Below, piece by piece: positions 41,680 to 49,894 of a DNA stretch of 64,000 bases. The notes under the pieces are model-generated. The model had not been told where the DNA came from. It did no database searches and saw only the letters and a program-made list of their open reading frames with translations. Made by a program: the position numbers and the translations under genes. The stretch lies in assembly GCF_029937755.1 (NCBI RefSeq), contig NZ_JAPYPG010000001.1:1-64000 (forward strand). The letters are read 5' to 3'. This DNA is from Henriciella sp. (lineage in GTDB: Bacteria; Pseudomonadota; Alphaproteobacteria; Caulobacterales; Hyphomonadaceae). Numbering within the stretch: position 1 is the first letter of the stretch; every line of letters starts with the position of its first letter.

Positions 41680-43325
41680 AGCGAACTCCTTCTCTCGGAG
41701 ACGGAGCGAACCATTGGACCTTCGACCGGATCCACCTGTTCGAATTTCGGCTCGACACCCAGCATTGGCGCGATACGTTCGATCACCCGGCCGACTGTCG
41801 GCGCTGCATTCCAGGCAGCCGTGCGTCCGCGGGCCGCTCCATCTTTTGGGTCATCGAGCACGATCAATACGACATAATCAGGGCTGTCAGCCGGAAAGAT
41901 CGCAGCAAAGGAAGCCATGTTGGCATCGTCGGAATAGCCGCCCGGGACAGGCTTCTCGGCCGTACCAGTCTTGCCCGCGACACGGTAGCCGGCGACGGCG
42001 GCATGCTCGCCCGTTCCGTTCAGCACAGCGTCACGCAGCATGGCCGTTACCAAGGCCGCGGTCGGCGCCGAAATTACCCGGCGCGACCGGCGGCGCTTGC
42101 CGTCGGCAATGATGGTCGGATCGACCAGCTCACCGCCATTCGCGAAGATGGAGAAAGCGCTCGCAAAAGCGATTGGCGAGACGGCAATGCCGTGGCCATA
42201 GGCGATCGTTGCGGCATGGATGTCGTCAAACTGCGCCGGCAGGATCGGTGAGGCACTTCCCGCAAGCTCGATCGGCGAGCGCTCAAACAGCCCGAGATTG
42301 GCGAGGATCTCCTGCTGGCGGCGCGCACCTAGCATGACGGCGATCTTCACGGTGCCGATATTCGAACTTTCCGAGACAATCTCCATCGGCGTCGCGTGCC
42401 GACCAATCGGGTGTGTGTCGTGAATCGTCCGGCCTGAAATGACGACCGGCTCCCGGACATCAAAGGTATCGCTCGGATGGATCGCGCCGGTATCGAGCCC
42501 AGCGGCAACTGTAATCGGCTTGAAGACAGACCCCAGTTCGAACACGGCACCAGAGGCGCGGTTCAGGCGGGCCGGATCATCCAAGGAGAGCTCATGCGCG
42601 CGGTTCGGGTCGATGGGCGGCCAGCTCGCCAGCGCCATCACCTCACCGTTGCGGGCATTCAGCACGATCCCGGCGCCGCCTTCGACATCATACTCCCCGG
42701 CAGCGGCAGACAATTCAGCCTCAAGCGCGAACTGGACATTGGAATCGATGGTTAGCTTGAGCGGAGCGCCGCCGTCGGCAAGCTCGGCATCGCGAGCATA
42801 TTCCACGCCCGCAAGCCCCTGCCCGTCCGTCCCGGCATAGCCCAGTACGTGGCCGGCCAGTGTCCCGCGCGGATAGGCGCGGCGGCTTTCTTCACGGAAG
42901 CCAAGCCCCTCCAGGCCCAGGTCGTAAACAGCCTGGCGCTGTCGCGGGGTGAGGCCCCGGCGCACCCAGATGAAGGCCCGGTCGCGATTGCCGAGATCGG
43001 CTGTCAGCTCGTCGACATCGAGATCAGGAAACACGCTCGCGAGACTTGTCGCCACATCGGCGGGATCCCAGATGGCGCGCGGATCGGCAAAGAGCGAGTA
43101 GACCGCGATCGAGGTGGCCAGAAGCTCGCCATTGCGGTCGACAATATCGGCGCGCTGAACGGGCTCTGCGAAGGCGCGCGCAACGCCTGCTTCACCTTTT
43201 GGGCCGTTCACCGCGACCATGCCCGCCTTCGTCGCGATGACGCCAAAGCCGAGACACATGGCGAGGGAAACGAGCTTGGTGCGCAGGGAGCTGCCGTCAG
43301 CGGGGCCGGAAAAGAGGTTACTCAT
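41676..43325 (-). CDS. ftsI: Peptidoglycan D,D-transpeptidase FtsI (PBP3)
   Basis: Septal class B penicillin-binding protein that cross-links new peptidoglycan with FtsW. The 549-residue protein has a short cytoplasmic start, one transmembrane helix at about 17-36, the pedestal domain, then the transpeptidase with active Ser266 in GSVFKP, SSN at 320-322 and KTG at 452-454. The active-site motif reads SVFK where many FtsI have STFK. The ATG at 43325 is preferred; the open frame upstream to 43388 overlaps ftsL and is not FtsI-like. It overlaps the ftsL end by eight bases. Confidence 0.96.
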   Translation of the reverse strand: MSNLFSGPADGSSLRTKLVSLAMCLGFGVIATKAGMVAVNGPKGEAGVARAFAEPVQRADIVDRNGELLATSIAVYSLFADPRAIWDPADVATSLASVFPDLDVDELTADLGNRDRAFIWVRRGLTPRQRQAVYDLGLEGLGFREESRRAYPRGTLAGHVLGYAGTDGQGLAGVEYARDAELADGGAPLKLTIDSNVQFALEAELSAAAGEYDVEGGAGIVLNARNGEVMALASWPPIDPNRAHELSLDDPARLNRASGAVFELGSVFKPITVAAGLDTGAIHPSDTFDVREPVVISGRTIHDTHPIGRHATPMEIVSESSNIGTVKIAVMLGARRQQEILANLGLFERSPIELAGSASPILPAQFDDIHAATIAYGHGIAVSPIAFASAFSIFANGGELVDPTIIADGKRRRSRRVISAPTAALVTAMLRDAVLNGTGEHAAVAGYRVAGKTGTAEKPVPGGYSDDANMASFAAIFPADSPDYVVLIVLDDPKDGAARGRTAAWNAAPTVGRVIERIAPMLGVEPKFEQVDPVEGPMVRSVSERRSSL

Positions 43326-43662
43326 TGCTGGCCACCTCCCTGTCGCGGCCGGCAACGCCGGTTTCCTCGGAGATTGTCGGCGGTCCAATCACGCGATCGA
43401 GATCGTCCGTACGGATGAACTGTTCGGCGCGCGCGGGCACCATGCCCAGCTCGTTGCGGGCAAACTCCTCGATCCACTCCTGGCGGGAGAGATGACTGAG
43501 CTCGCCCAGCAAAACCTTGCGTTCCTCGATCGCGTCAGCGATCTGCACCTCGACTTCGGCAATCTCCTCGGCGCTCTCGCGAGCCCCATATTTTGCCCGG
43601 TAAAGGCTAAAGATGAGAAGGCCGATGACAGCCAGACCAATCAGGAAGGCGCGCCGGCTCAT
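43318..43662 (-). CDS. ftsL: Cell division protein FtsL
   Basis: Small bitopic divisome protein that activates FtsWI with FtsB. The 114-residue protein has a short basic start (MSRR), one transmembrane helix at about 5-21, and a Glu/Ala/Leu-rich coiled coil at about 28-65 with heptad spacing (EEIAEVEVQIADAIEERKVLLGELSHLSRQEWIEEFA, read in segments). Sequence is weakly conserved; the call rests on topology and its place between rsmH and ftsI, with four- and eight-base overlaps on each side. Confidence 0.88.
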   Translation of the reverse strand: MSRRAFLIGLAVIGLLIFSLYRAKYGARESAEEIAEVEVQIADAIEERKVLLGELSHLSRQEWIEEFARNELGMVPARAEQFIRTDDLDRVIGPPTISEETGVAGRDREVASNE

Positions 43663-44651
43663 GAGCTTGCCTCCACCAGATCAAGAGAGGGAAGGTCGAC
43701 ACCCGTCGAAACAGGCCTGTTCATTGGAGGCGCATCTGTGCGCACCGCAACGCGCAGCTTTGACGAGCGTGACCGCGGATTTTCCTCAAGTTCGGCTTCG
43801 GATGGCTCAATAGCCTTCTTCGATGGCATGTCGAAGCTTGGCCGCGCCACGTCATCCTTTTTCGGCAGATGACGAGAGCCGCCCCCTTGCAGGCCCGCGC
43901 GCTCACGCATGAAGAGTTTCACCATCCTGTCCTCCAGTGAATGGAAGGTCACGATGACGAGCCGCCCACCTTCATTCAGAAGCCTTTCGGATGCTTCAAG
44001 CGCCCGTGCGAGCTCGCCAAGTTCGTCATTCACGAACATCCTGATTGCCTGGAAGGACCGGGTGGCCGGGTGGGTGCGGGACCCGCGGCGGCCTCCAAGG
44101 ACTTCCTCGATCAGGTCTGCAAGATCGAGCGTTGTGGTGAAGGGAGCCTTAAGCCTGCGCTGGATGATGGCACGCGCGATGCGGCGCGACTGCTTTTCCT
44201 CGCCAAGCCGGAAGAAGATGGTGGCGAGATCACGCTCTTCCATCTGGTTCACGACATCGGCCGCACTCGGCCCTGACCGGCCCATCCTCATGTCGAGCGG
44301 CCCGTCGCGCATGAAAGAAAATCCGCGTTCAGCCTGGTCGAGCTGAAAGGAAGACACGCCGAGATCGAGCGTTATGGCATCGACCTGGCTGAAACCGGCC
44401 TCCTCGACAAGTGCAAGCATCTCTCCGAAGCGGCCGAGAACCGGAACCAGGCGCGGCTCCTTTTCGGCAGCGACCGTTGCCCGTTCGATGGCGTCGAGAT
44501 CGCGATCTATGCCAATCACGCGGCACTTCGCAGCGGCGAGCAGCGCACGGGCATACCCGCCACCGCCATAGGTGCCGTCAACCAGCGTCTCGCCATCCTT
44601 CGGCGCCATGGCCGAGACGACTTCATCGAGGAGGACAGGCTTGTGACCCAT
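43659..44651 (-). CDS. rsmH: 16S rRNA (cytosine-1402-N4)-methyltransferase
   Basis: Methylates N4 of C1402 in 16S rRNA. The 330-residue protein begins GHKPVLLDEVV, then the SAM-binding TLVDGTYGGGGYARALL, LDLGVSSFQLD, ERGFSFMRDGPLDMRMG, RRIARAI and VTFHSLEDRMVK. These are standard RsmH (MraW) motifs. The ATG at 44651 is preferred because AGGAGG lies six bases before it; a GTG sits three bases further upstream. It overlaps the mraZ stop codon by one base (TGATG), so mraZ and rsmH are coupled. Confidence 0.97.
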   Translation of the reverse strand: MGHKPVLLDEVVSAMAPKDGETLVDGTYGGGGYARALLAAAKCRVIGIDRDLDAIERATVAAEKEPRLVPVLGRFGEMLALVEEAGFSQVDAITLDLGVSSFQLDQAERGFSFMRDGPLDMRMGRSGPSAADVVNQMEERDLATIFFRLGEEKQSRRIARAIIQRRLKAPFTTTLDLADLIEEVLGGRRGSRTHPATRSFQAIRMFVNDELGELARALEASERLLNEGGRLVIVTFHSLEDRMVKLFMRERAGLQGGGSRHLPKKDDVARPSFDMPSKKAIEPSEAELEENPRSRSSKLRVAVRTDAPPMNRPVSTGVDLPSLDLVEASS

Positions 44652-45145
44652 CACTCACCTCCTACCTTGCCCAGACCGGGCAGGCCGCCAGCCGCCATGG
44701 CCTGCTGGAAGGGCTCAGCCAGCGCATCCTGGTTGTCGCGTGCGGTTTCGGACATCTGCGCATCGAACTCGTCGAAGCGCGACGGCTCCCAGACATGGAA
44801 GCGGTCAAAGGCACCCGCAAAGACGAGTTTCTTCTCGATACCCGCGGCATCCAGCAAGGGCTGCGGGATCGAGATGCGGCCGGTATCGTCCATCTTTAGA
44901 TCCGCTGAACGCGTAAAGATCGTATGCATGAAGGCACGCCGATTGGGGTCGTTCGGCGCCATGCGGGCGAGTGTCTGTCGGTAGAGAGCCATCAGTTCGT
45001 CACCGCCCCCTTCCAGACAGCCGGATCCATCAATCGCAGGCCAAAGGAAAATGCGGTTGCCGCCAGCAAGCGCCGCGCGGAAGGGCGCAGGTACGGAGAC
45101 CCGGCCCTTTGCATCGAGCGACGTTTCATAGGTGGAAACAAACAC
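44651..45145 (-). CDS. mraZ: Transcriptional regulator MraZ
   Basis: First gene of the dcw cluster and its DNA-binding regulator. The protein of about 164 residues has two AbrB-like swapped-hairpin domains; the first motif is STYETSLDAKGRVSVPAPFR near residue 5 and the second is MDDTGRISIPQPLL near residue 85. The DxxGR pair is the family signature. There is no ATG at the homologous start: the codons are TTG at 45148 and GTG at 45145; GTG is preferred, with AAGGGA about eight bases before it. Phased TGGG repeats upstream look like its own operator. Confidence 0.95.
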   Translation of the reverse strand: MFVSTYETSLDAKGRVSVPAPFRAALAGGNRIFLWPAIDGSGCLEGGGDELMALYRQTLARMAPNDPNRRAFMHTIFTRSADLKMDDTGRISIPQPLLDAAGIEKKLVFAGAFDRFHVWEPSRFDEFDAQMSETARDNQDALAEPFQQAMAAGGLPGLGKVGGE

Positions 45146-45506
45146 CAACCGCTTCCCTTGTGCCCCATTGCCCCACTTCTTGGGACAATCTCATCAAGTT
45201 TTGGGATAGCATGGGCAGACTTGGGAACCAATGGGGAGCCGCTGCGATTCGCTTCGTCCACAAGGGATCATTTTGTGAACAAACATAGAAAAAACCGGAA
45301 CGGCCCCTATGCCTATTGGCAATCGGCGCCGTTAACTTATTGAAAACTCTTTATTTACAGAGCGTTAAGGAAGAGAAAGAAAAGCACAGATTTTTTTGCA
45401 TCCGGAACGAGTTCTCGCGTTACGAATCTGCGCCTGCCTCCGTGTCTCGCACAAATGAAGAAATTGACGGCTTCTCAGGACTTTCGGTGTTAAGGGGCTC
45501 GCCGAC
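45146..45506. promoter_or_regulatory. Divergent intergenic region between mraZ and trkH
   Basis: About 360 bases with no gene. It holds the MraZ-box repeats near mraZ and an AT-rich centre (45280-45400) that probably carries both promoters. An AAGGGG ribosome binding site precedes trkH. A partial CtrA-like half-site (GTTAAC near 45334-45339) is present but its second half does not match. No clear -35/-10 pair was assigned. Confidence 0.5.
45181..45236 (+). promoter_or_regulatory. MraZ-box-like phased TGGG repeats
   Basis: TGGG begins at 45202, 45212, 45222 and 45232, an exact 10-bp period, with a further copy at 45181. The mra operators studied in E. coli are TGGGN direct repeats with 5-base spacers, giving the same period. 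The repeats lie 36-91 bases upstream of the mraZ start. Here TGGG reads on the strand opposite to mraZ (CCCA on the coding strand). Confidence 0.7.
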
Positions 45507-46961
45507 ATGCAAATTCGCGCCGTCATATTTGCCATCGGTCTCATGGTCGCCCTGCTGGGCGTAGCCATGCTGCCATCGGCCCTGCTCGACATTGCAGACG
45601 GCTCGGACCAGTGGCCGATCTTCCTGGTCTCCTCGGCCATCAGCATTCTGATCGGCGCCGGCCTGGCTGTTCTGTCCGGTGGCGCACCGCCGTCGACGAC
45701 GACGCGTGAGGCCTTCCTGCTGACCGTCCTCATCTGGATCGTCCTGCCGGTGATCGCGACCATCCCGTTCATCAGCTATGGCCAGTCCTTCACCGACGCC
45801 CTGTTCGAGGCCGTCTCCGGCCTGACGACAACGGGCGCAACCGTGATGACCGGCCTGGACTCCACACCAAGAGGCATCCTTCTCTGGCGGGCCATCCTGC
45901 AATGGATCGGCGGAATTGGCATCATCGTGACCGCGATTGCCATCCTGCCCATGCTGCGGGTGGGCGGTATGCAGCTCTTCCAGATCGAAAGCTCGGACAT
46001 GTCGGGCAAGGTATTGCCGCGCATCACCGAAATCACGGCGCAGACCGGCATTGTGTATGTGATCATTTCGGCCGCCTGCGCGCTGACCTATGCAGCCAGC
46101 GGGATGACACCTTTCGATGCCATCGCCCACTCAATGACGACCATGTCGGCCGGCGGTTACTCCACCCACGACACCTCTTTCGGCTATTTCGCAGACACGC
46201 CTGCCGCCTATGCAGCCACTTTCTTCATGTTCGTCGCCGGCCTGCCCTTCAGCCTGCTGACCCTGATGATCCTGCACGGGCGCTGGCGCCCGATGTTCAC
46301 CGACCCGCAACCACGCCTCTATGTCTCTCTCGCCGTGGGCTTTGCCGTGGTGATCGTGATCTGGCACGAGGCCGTCGTGGATCCACCGATCTTCAACCAC
46401 ATCTTCCACGGCTTCCGGGAGGCACTGTTCAACATCATCTCGATCATGACGGGGACGGGCTATGCGTCGGCGCCCTATGACACCTGGGGCGAACCCGCCG
46501 TCGTGGTCTTCCTGATCGCCACCTTCCTTGGCGGCTGCGCCGGTTCGGCGGCGTGCGGCATCAAGATGTTCCGGCTGGAAATCAGCTTCAAGGCGGTCCT
46601 CGCCTATGCCGCACAGATCGTACGTCCCAACCGGGTGGTGCGCATCCGCTATGCCGGGCGCACCGTTCCGTCCGATACGCTTCAGTCTGTCATGGTCTTT
46701 GTCTTTCTCTACATGGCGACCTTCATTGTCGCAGCCATCCTGCTCTCCATGACGGGCGAGGACCTGCTCACCTCGATCTCCGGCGCGGCGACCTCGGTCT
46801 CGAATGTCGGACCGGGGCTTGGTCCGGTCATCGGCCCATCCGGCACGTTCCAGCCCCTGAGCGATGCTGGCAAATGGATCTGCCTGACGGCAATGCTGCT
46901 CGGCCGCCTGGAATTCGTCGCTGTTTTCACGCTGCTGACCGCGCGCTTCTGGCGCGGCTGA
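45507..46961 (+). CDS. trkH: TrkH-family potassium uptake protein
   Basis: A 484-residue membrane channel subunit for potassium uptake, acting with the cytosolic TrkA gating protein. It has the four-fold MPM repeat with the selectivity-filter segments visible as TTTGATV, TMSAGGYS, TGTGYA and SNVGPGLG, where glycines line the filter. QWIGGIGIIV is typical of TrkH. It has about ten hydrophobic segments. No trkA gene is in the window. It is divergent from mraZ. A small gap (about 70 bp) separates it from proA on the same strand. Confidence 0.95.
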   Translation: MQIRAVIFAIGLMVALLGVAMLPSALLDIADGSDQWPIFLVSSAISILIGAGLAVLSGGAPPSTTTREAFLLTVLIWIVLPVIATIPFISYGQSFTDALFEAVSGLTTTGATVMTGLDSTPRGILLWRAILQWIGGIGIIVTAIAILPMLRVGGMQLFQIESSDMSGKVLPRITEITAQTGIVYVIISAACALTYAASGMTPFDAIAHSMTTMSAGGYSTHDTSFGYFADTPAAYAATFFMFVAGLPFSLLTLMILHGRWRPMFTDPQPRLYVSLAVGFAVVIVIWHEAVVDPPIFNHIFHGFREALFNIISIMTGTGYASAPYDTWGEPAVVVFLIATFLGGCAGSAACGIKMFRLEISFKAVLAYAAQIVRPNRVVRIRYAGRTVPSDTLQSVMVFVFLYMATFIVAAILLSMTGEDLLTSISGAATSVSNVGPGLGPVIGPSGTFQPLSDAGKWICLTAMLLGRLEFVAVFTLLTARFWRG

Positions 46962-47033
46962 AGGGGTCGCTGGAGAAAAGCTGCCCCTTGGGTATAGTTG
47001 CGGCGACCGGCACTTTATTACAGAAGACTGCGT

Positions 47034-48320
47034 ATGAGCCAGATATCGAAATCCCATGAGATGACACTTGAAGAGTCCATGCTAGACATGGGCCGTCACG
47101 CCCGCGCGGCTTCAGTCCGGCTGGCGGCGATGACACCGGCTCAGCGCACCAGCGGCCTCAAGGCGATGGCCGATGCGCTCGAAAGCGCCGAAAGCCTGAT
47201 TCTGGACGCCAACAAGCGTGACATGGAGCGCGCCCGCAAAAAAGGACTCGACGATGCGATGCTGGACCGGCTGGCGCTGAATCCGGGGCGTATTCACGCG
47301 ATTGCCAAGGCCGTGCGCGACATTGCCGCCCTGCCGGATCCGGTCGGTCAGGAGATTGCGCGCTGGCAAGTCCCCTCAGGCCTCGACATTGCGCGCGTGC
47401 GCACGCCACTCGGTGTAATCGGCATCATCTATGAATCCCGTCCCAATGTGACAGCGGATGCCGCGGCGCTCTGCCTGCGGTCTGGCAATGCCGCGATCCT
47501 GCGTGCCGGCAGCGAAAGCCTGCAATCGGCGCTGGCGATCGCGACGACGCTGCGCTCAGGCCTGAAGGGCGCGGGCCTTCCCCAGGATGCAATCCAGCTG
47601 GTCAACACGACGGACCGCGACGCTGTCGGTCACATGCTGTCGGGCCTGCAGGGGCAGATCGACGTGATTGTGCCGCGTGGCGGCAAGGGGCTTGTGGCGC
47701 GTGTCCAGAAAGATGCGCGTGTGCCGGTCATCGGGCATCTGGAAGGCCTCTGCCACGCCTATGTCGACGTCGATGCCGAGGCGGACAAGGCCGTCAGTAT
47801 CGTGCTCAATGCGAAGATGCGCAGGACCGGCATCTGCGGCGCGCTGGAAACCCTGCTGATCAACCGCTCGGTCGCAGAAAGCCTCCTGCCGGCGCTCGCA
47901 GCCCCGCTTCGCGAAGCAGGTTGCGAATTGCGCGGCGATGAGGCGGCAAGGGCGATCCTGCCGGACATCAAGGCCGCGACCGAGGAAGACTGGCACACCG
48001 AATACCTTGCGCCCATCCTGGCCATCCGCATCGTTGATGACCTCGATGCCGCGCTTGACCATATCGCTCATTTCGGGACGGGTCACACCGAGCTTATCAT
48101 AACCGAAAATGCTTCAACGGCCGAACGCTTCCTCGCACAGGTCGATGCCGGGATCGTACTGCATAATGCCTCGACCCAGTTCGCTGATGGCGGCGAGTTC
48201 GGCATGGGCGCAGAGATCGGGATCGCCACGGGCCGGATCCATGCCCGGGGGCCTGTTGGCGCCGAGCAGCTCACCATCTTCAAATATGTCGTTCGCGGCA
48301 CCGGCCAGATCCGTCCGTGA
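47034..48320 (+). CDS. proA: Gamma-glutamyl phosphate reductase
   Basis: Reduces gamma-glutamyl phosphate to glutamate semialdehyde in proline synthesis. The 428-residue aldehyde-dehydrogenase-fold enzyme has TPLGVIGIIYESRPNVTADAAALCLRSGNA in segments near 120-155, VPRGGKGL, and the active-site Cys region MRRTGICGALETLL; the C-terminal FADGGEFGMGAEIGI is typical of ProA. The ATG at 47034 is preferred. A proB gene is not seen upstream. It is followed directly by nadD, rsfS and rlmH on the same strand, an order common in Alphaproteobacteria. Confidence 0.97.
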   Translation: MSQISKSHEMTLEESMLDMGRHARAASVRLAAMTPAQRTSGLKAMADALESAESLILDANKRDMERARKKGLDDAMLDRLALNPGRIHAIAKAVRDIAALPDPVGQEIARWQVPSGLDIARVRTPLGVIGIIYESRPNVTADAAALCLRSGNAAILRAGSESLQSALAIATTLRSGLKGAGLPQDAIQLVNTTDRDAVGHMLSGLQGQIDVIVPRGGKGLVARVQKDARVPVIGHLEGLCHAYVDVDAEADKAVSIVLNAKMRRTGICGALETLLINRSVAESLLPALAAPLREAGCELRGDEAARAILPDIKAATEEDWHTEYLAPILAIRIVDDLDAALDHIAHFGTGHTELIITENASTAERFLAQVDAGIVLHNASTQFADGGEFGMGAEIGIATGRIHARGPVGAEQLTIFKYVVRGTGQIRP

Positions 48321-48336
48321 CAAGGCCCACCTTCTT

Positions 48337-48957
48337 TTGAGTTCAGCCCTTCTGCCACCTGTCCGCACGCTGCCACCTCCCGGCACGCACCAGCGCATCG
48401 GCCTTTTCGGCGGCAGCTTCAATCCGGCCCATTCCGGCCACCTCCATGTGGCAGAAACAGCCTTGAAGCGGCTGGAGCTTGACTGGATCTACTGGCTGCC
48501 CGCACGCGGCAATCCGTTGAAACAGGCGCCCGCCAAATTCTACGACCGCGTTCATCAGGTACGCGAGCTGATCGGCCACCATCCGAAAATGTTCGTCAGC
48601 GACTTCGAACACTGGGCAGGCCTTCGCTATACAGTCGATGTGCTGTCACACTTCACACGCCATTGCCCGCATGCCCGCTTTGTCTGGCTCATGGGCGCTG
48701 ACAGCCTGCAGAATTTTGACGACTGGAAGAACTGGCATCAGGTAGCGGAAACGCTGCCAATCTGCGTGGTGTCGCGGCCGAATGCGGGGCCACGCGCCCT
48801 TCGCTCCACCTTCGCCCACCGCTATGCCACCACCCGCCTGCGGGAGCGCGATGCGGCGCGCCTGCCAGACATGCCGGCGCCATCCTGGGTCTATCTGAAG
48901 GCGCCCTTCGACTGGACCTCTTCCACACAACTGCGCTCAGGCGCCCAAAAACGCTAG
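48337..48957 (+). CDS. nadD: Nicotinate-nucleotide adenylyltransferase
   Basis: Makes nicotinic acid adenine dinucleotide from nicotinate mononucleotide and ATP, in NAD synthesis. The nucleotidyltransferase motif FGGSFNPAHSGHLHVA and FVWLMGADSLQNF with the C-terminal SSTQLRSG are NadD hallmarks. The start is uncertain: no ATG lies close to the conserved domain. A TTG at 48337 is the nearest plausible codon after the proA stop (48320), with CTG options further in; the frame is open far upstream inside proA, but that part is shadow sequence. It is placed between proA and rsfS. Confidence 0.9.
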   Translation: MSSALLPPVRTLPPPGTHQRIGLFGGSFNPAHSGHLHVAETALKRLELDWIYWLPARGNPLKQAPAKFYDRVHQVRELIGHHPKMFVSDFEHWAGLRYTVDVLSHFTRHCPHARFVWLMGADSLQNFDDWKNWHQVAETLPICVVSRPNAGPRALRSTFAHRYATTRLRERDAARLPDMPAPSWVYLKAPFDWTSSTQLRSGAQKR

Positions 48958-48978
48958 AGACGAGAGGCCGTGCGTGAT

Positions 48979-49404
48979 ATGGTTTCCGGAATCGAGATGA
49001 AAGGAACTGAAGCCCTGCCTGCTACCCGTTCGCAGCCTCTGAAGGCCGCCACTGCCAGCGTTGACGATATCCGCGCGCTTGCCGATACCGTCACCAATGC
49101 GCTCGAGGATGACAAGGCCGAAGACATCATTGTCATCGATCTCGAAGGTAAATCTTCCCTCGCAGACATCATGGTTATCGCATCGGGCCGCTCGGCGCGT
49201 CACGTCGCCTCGATTGCCGATCATCTTGCGCAGACCGTCAAGGATGCAACCGGCCGGTCTGTAAGGCTGGAAGGCATGCCGAATGCAGACTGGGTCCTGC
49301 TCGACATGGGTGACATCATTGTCCACCTCTTCCGTCCGGAAGTGCGCGCCTTCTACAATCTCGAGAAGATCTGGTCAGACGACAGCGCCCACGGCCACGC
49401 CTGA
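48979..49404 (+). CDS. rsfS: Ribosome silencing factor
   Basis: RsfS binds ribosomal protein L14 and blocks 30S-50S joining when nutrients are low. The protein of about 141 residues has VTNALEDDKAEDIIVIDLEGKSSLADIMVIASG in segments, SARHVASIADHLAQ and DWVLLDMGDIIVHLFRPEVRAFYNLEKIW, the conserved C-terminal block. The start could be ATG at 48979, GTG at 48970, or a later ATG at 48997; the first ATG is used. It lies between nadD and rlmH, the usual alphaproteobacterial neighbourhood. Confidence 0.94.
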   Translation: MVSGIEMKGTEALPATRSQPLKAATASVDDIRALADTVTNALEDDKAEDIIVIDLEGKSSLADIMVIASGRSARHVASIADHLAQTVKDATGRSVRLEGMPNADWVLLDMGDIIVHLFRPEVRAFYNLEKIWSDDSAHGHA

Positions 49405-49424
49405 GCGGCGGCTGAAAACGTCCC

Positions 49425-49889
49425 GTGCGCATCACCATTCTCGCCGTCGGCCGGCTGAAATCCGGCCCCGAGCTTGACCTCTTCGATGACTATCTCGACC
49501 GTTTCCGCAAGGCGGGCCGCGCGCTCGGCTTCCGCTCGCTCGACCTTGTCGAGGTCGAAAGCGGCGGCGGCATGGAGGCTGAAGCCGAGCGCCTGATGGC
49601 GAAACTTCCCCAGGGGGGCCACGCCATCCGGCTCGATGAGCATGGCAGGGAGCATCGCTCCACGGCCTTCTCCCGGTACATCGCCCAGCTGCGGGATCGC
49701 GGCGTGCCGGATCTCTGCTTCCTTATCGGGGGTGCGGAAGGCTATGGTAGCGCCGTCCAGGCCGCCGTGCCGGAGACGATGGCCTTCGGTAAGCAGACCT
49801 GGCCGCACCGGCTGGTTCGCGCCATGCTGGCCGAACAGCTTTACCGGGCCGTCAGCATCGAAGCCGGCCTGCCCTATCACAAGGCCTGA
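49425..49889 (+). CDS. rlmH: 23S rRNA pseudouridine-1915 N3-methyltransferase
   Basis: A SPOUT-class methyltransferase acting on helix 69 of 23S rRNA in the assembled ribosome. The 154-residue protein has ITILAVGRLKSGPE at the start, LDEHGREHRSTAFS, the knot segment FLIGGAEGYG, and TWPHRLVRAMLAEQLYRA with the C-terminal YHKA. All are RlmH motifs. It begins with GTG at 49425, 20 bases after the rsfS stop. Confidence 0.96.
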   Translation: MRITILAVGRLKSGPELDLFDDYLDRFRKAGRALGFRSLDLVEVESGGGMEAEAERLMAKLPQGGHAIRLDEHGREHRSTAFSRYIAQLRDRGVPDLCFLIGGAEGYGSAVQAAVPETMAFGKQTWPHRLVRAMLAEQLYRAVSIEAGLPYHKA

Positions 49890-49894
49890 TCCCG

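Noticed and set aside
45330-45350. Possible CtrA site GTTAAC...AAAAC upstream of trkH
   Set aside because: Only the first half matches TTAA; the second half reads AAAA, two mismatches.
46131-47057. Minus-strand open frame opposite trkH
   Set aside because: The antisense translation is rich in His, Arg and Asp with no domain; trkH is clear.
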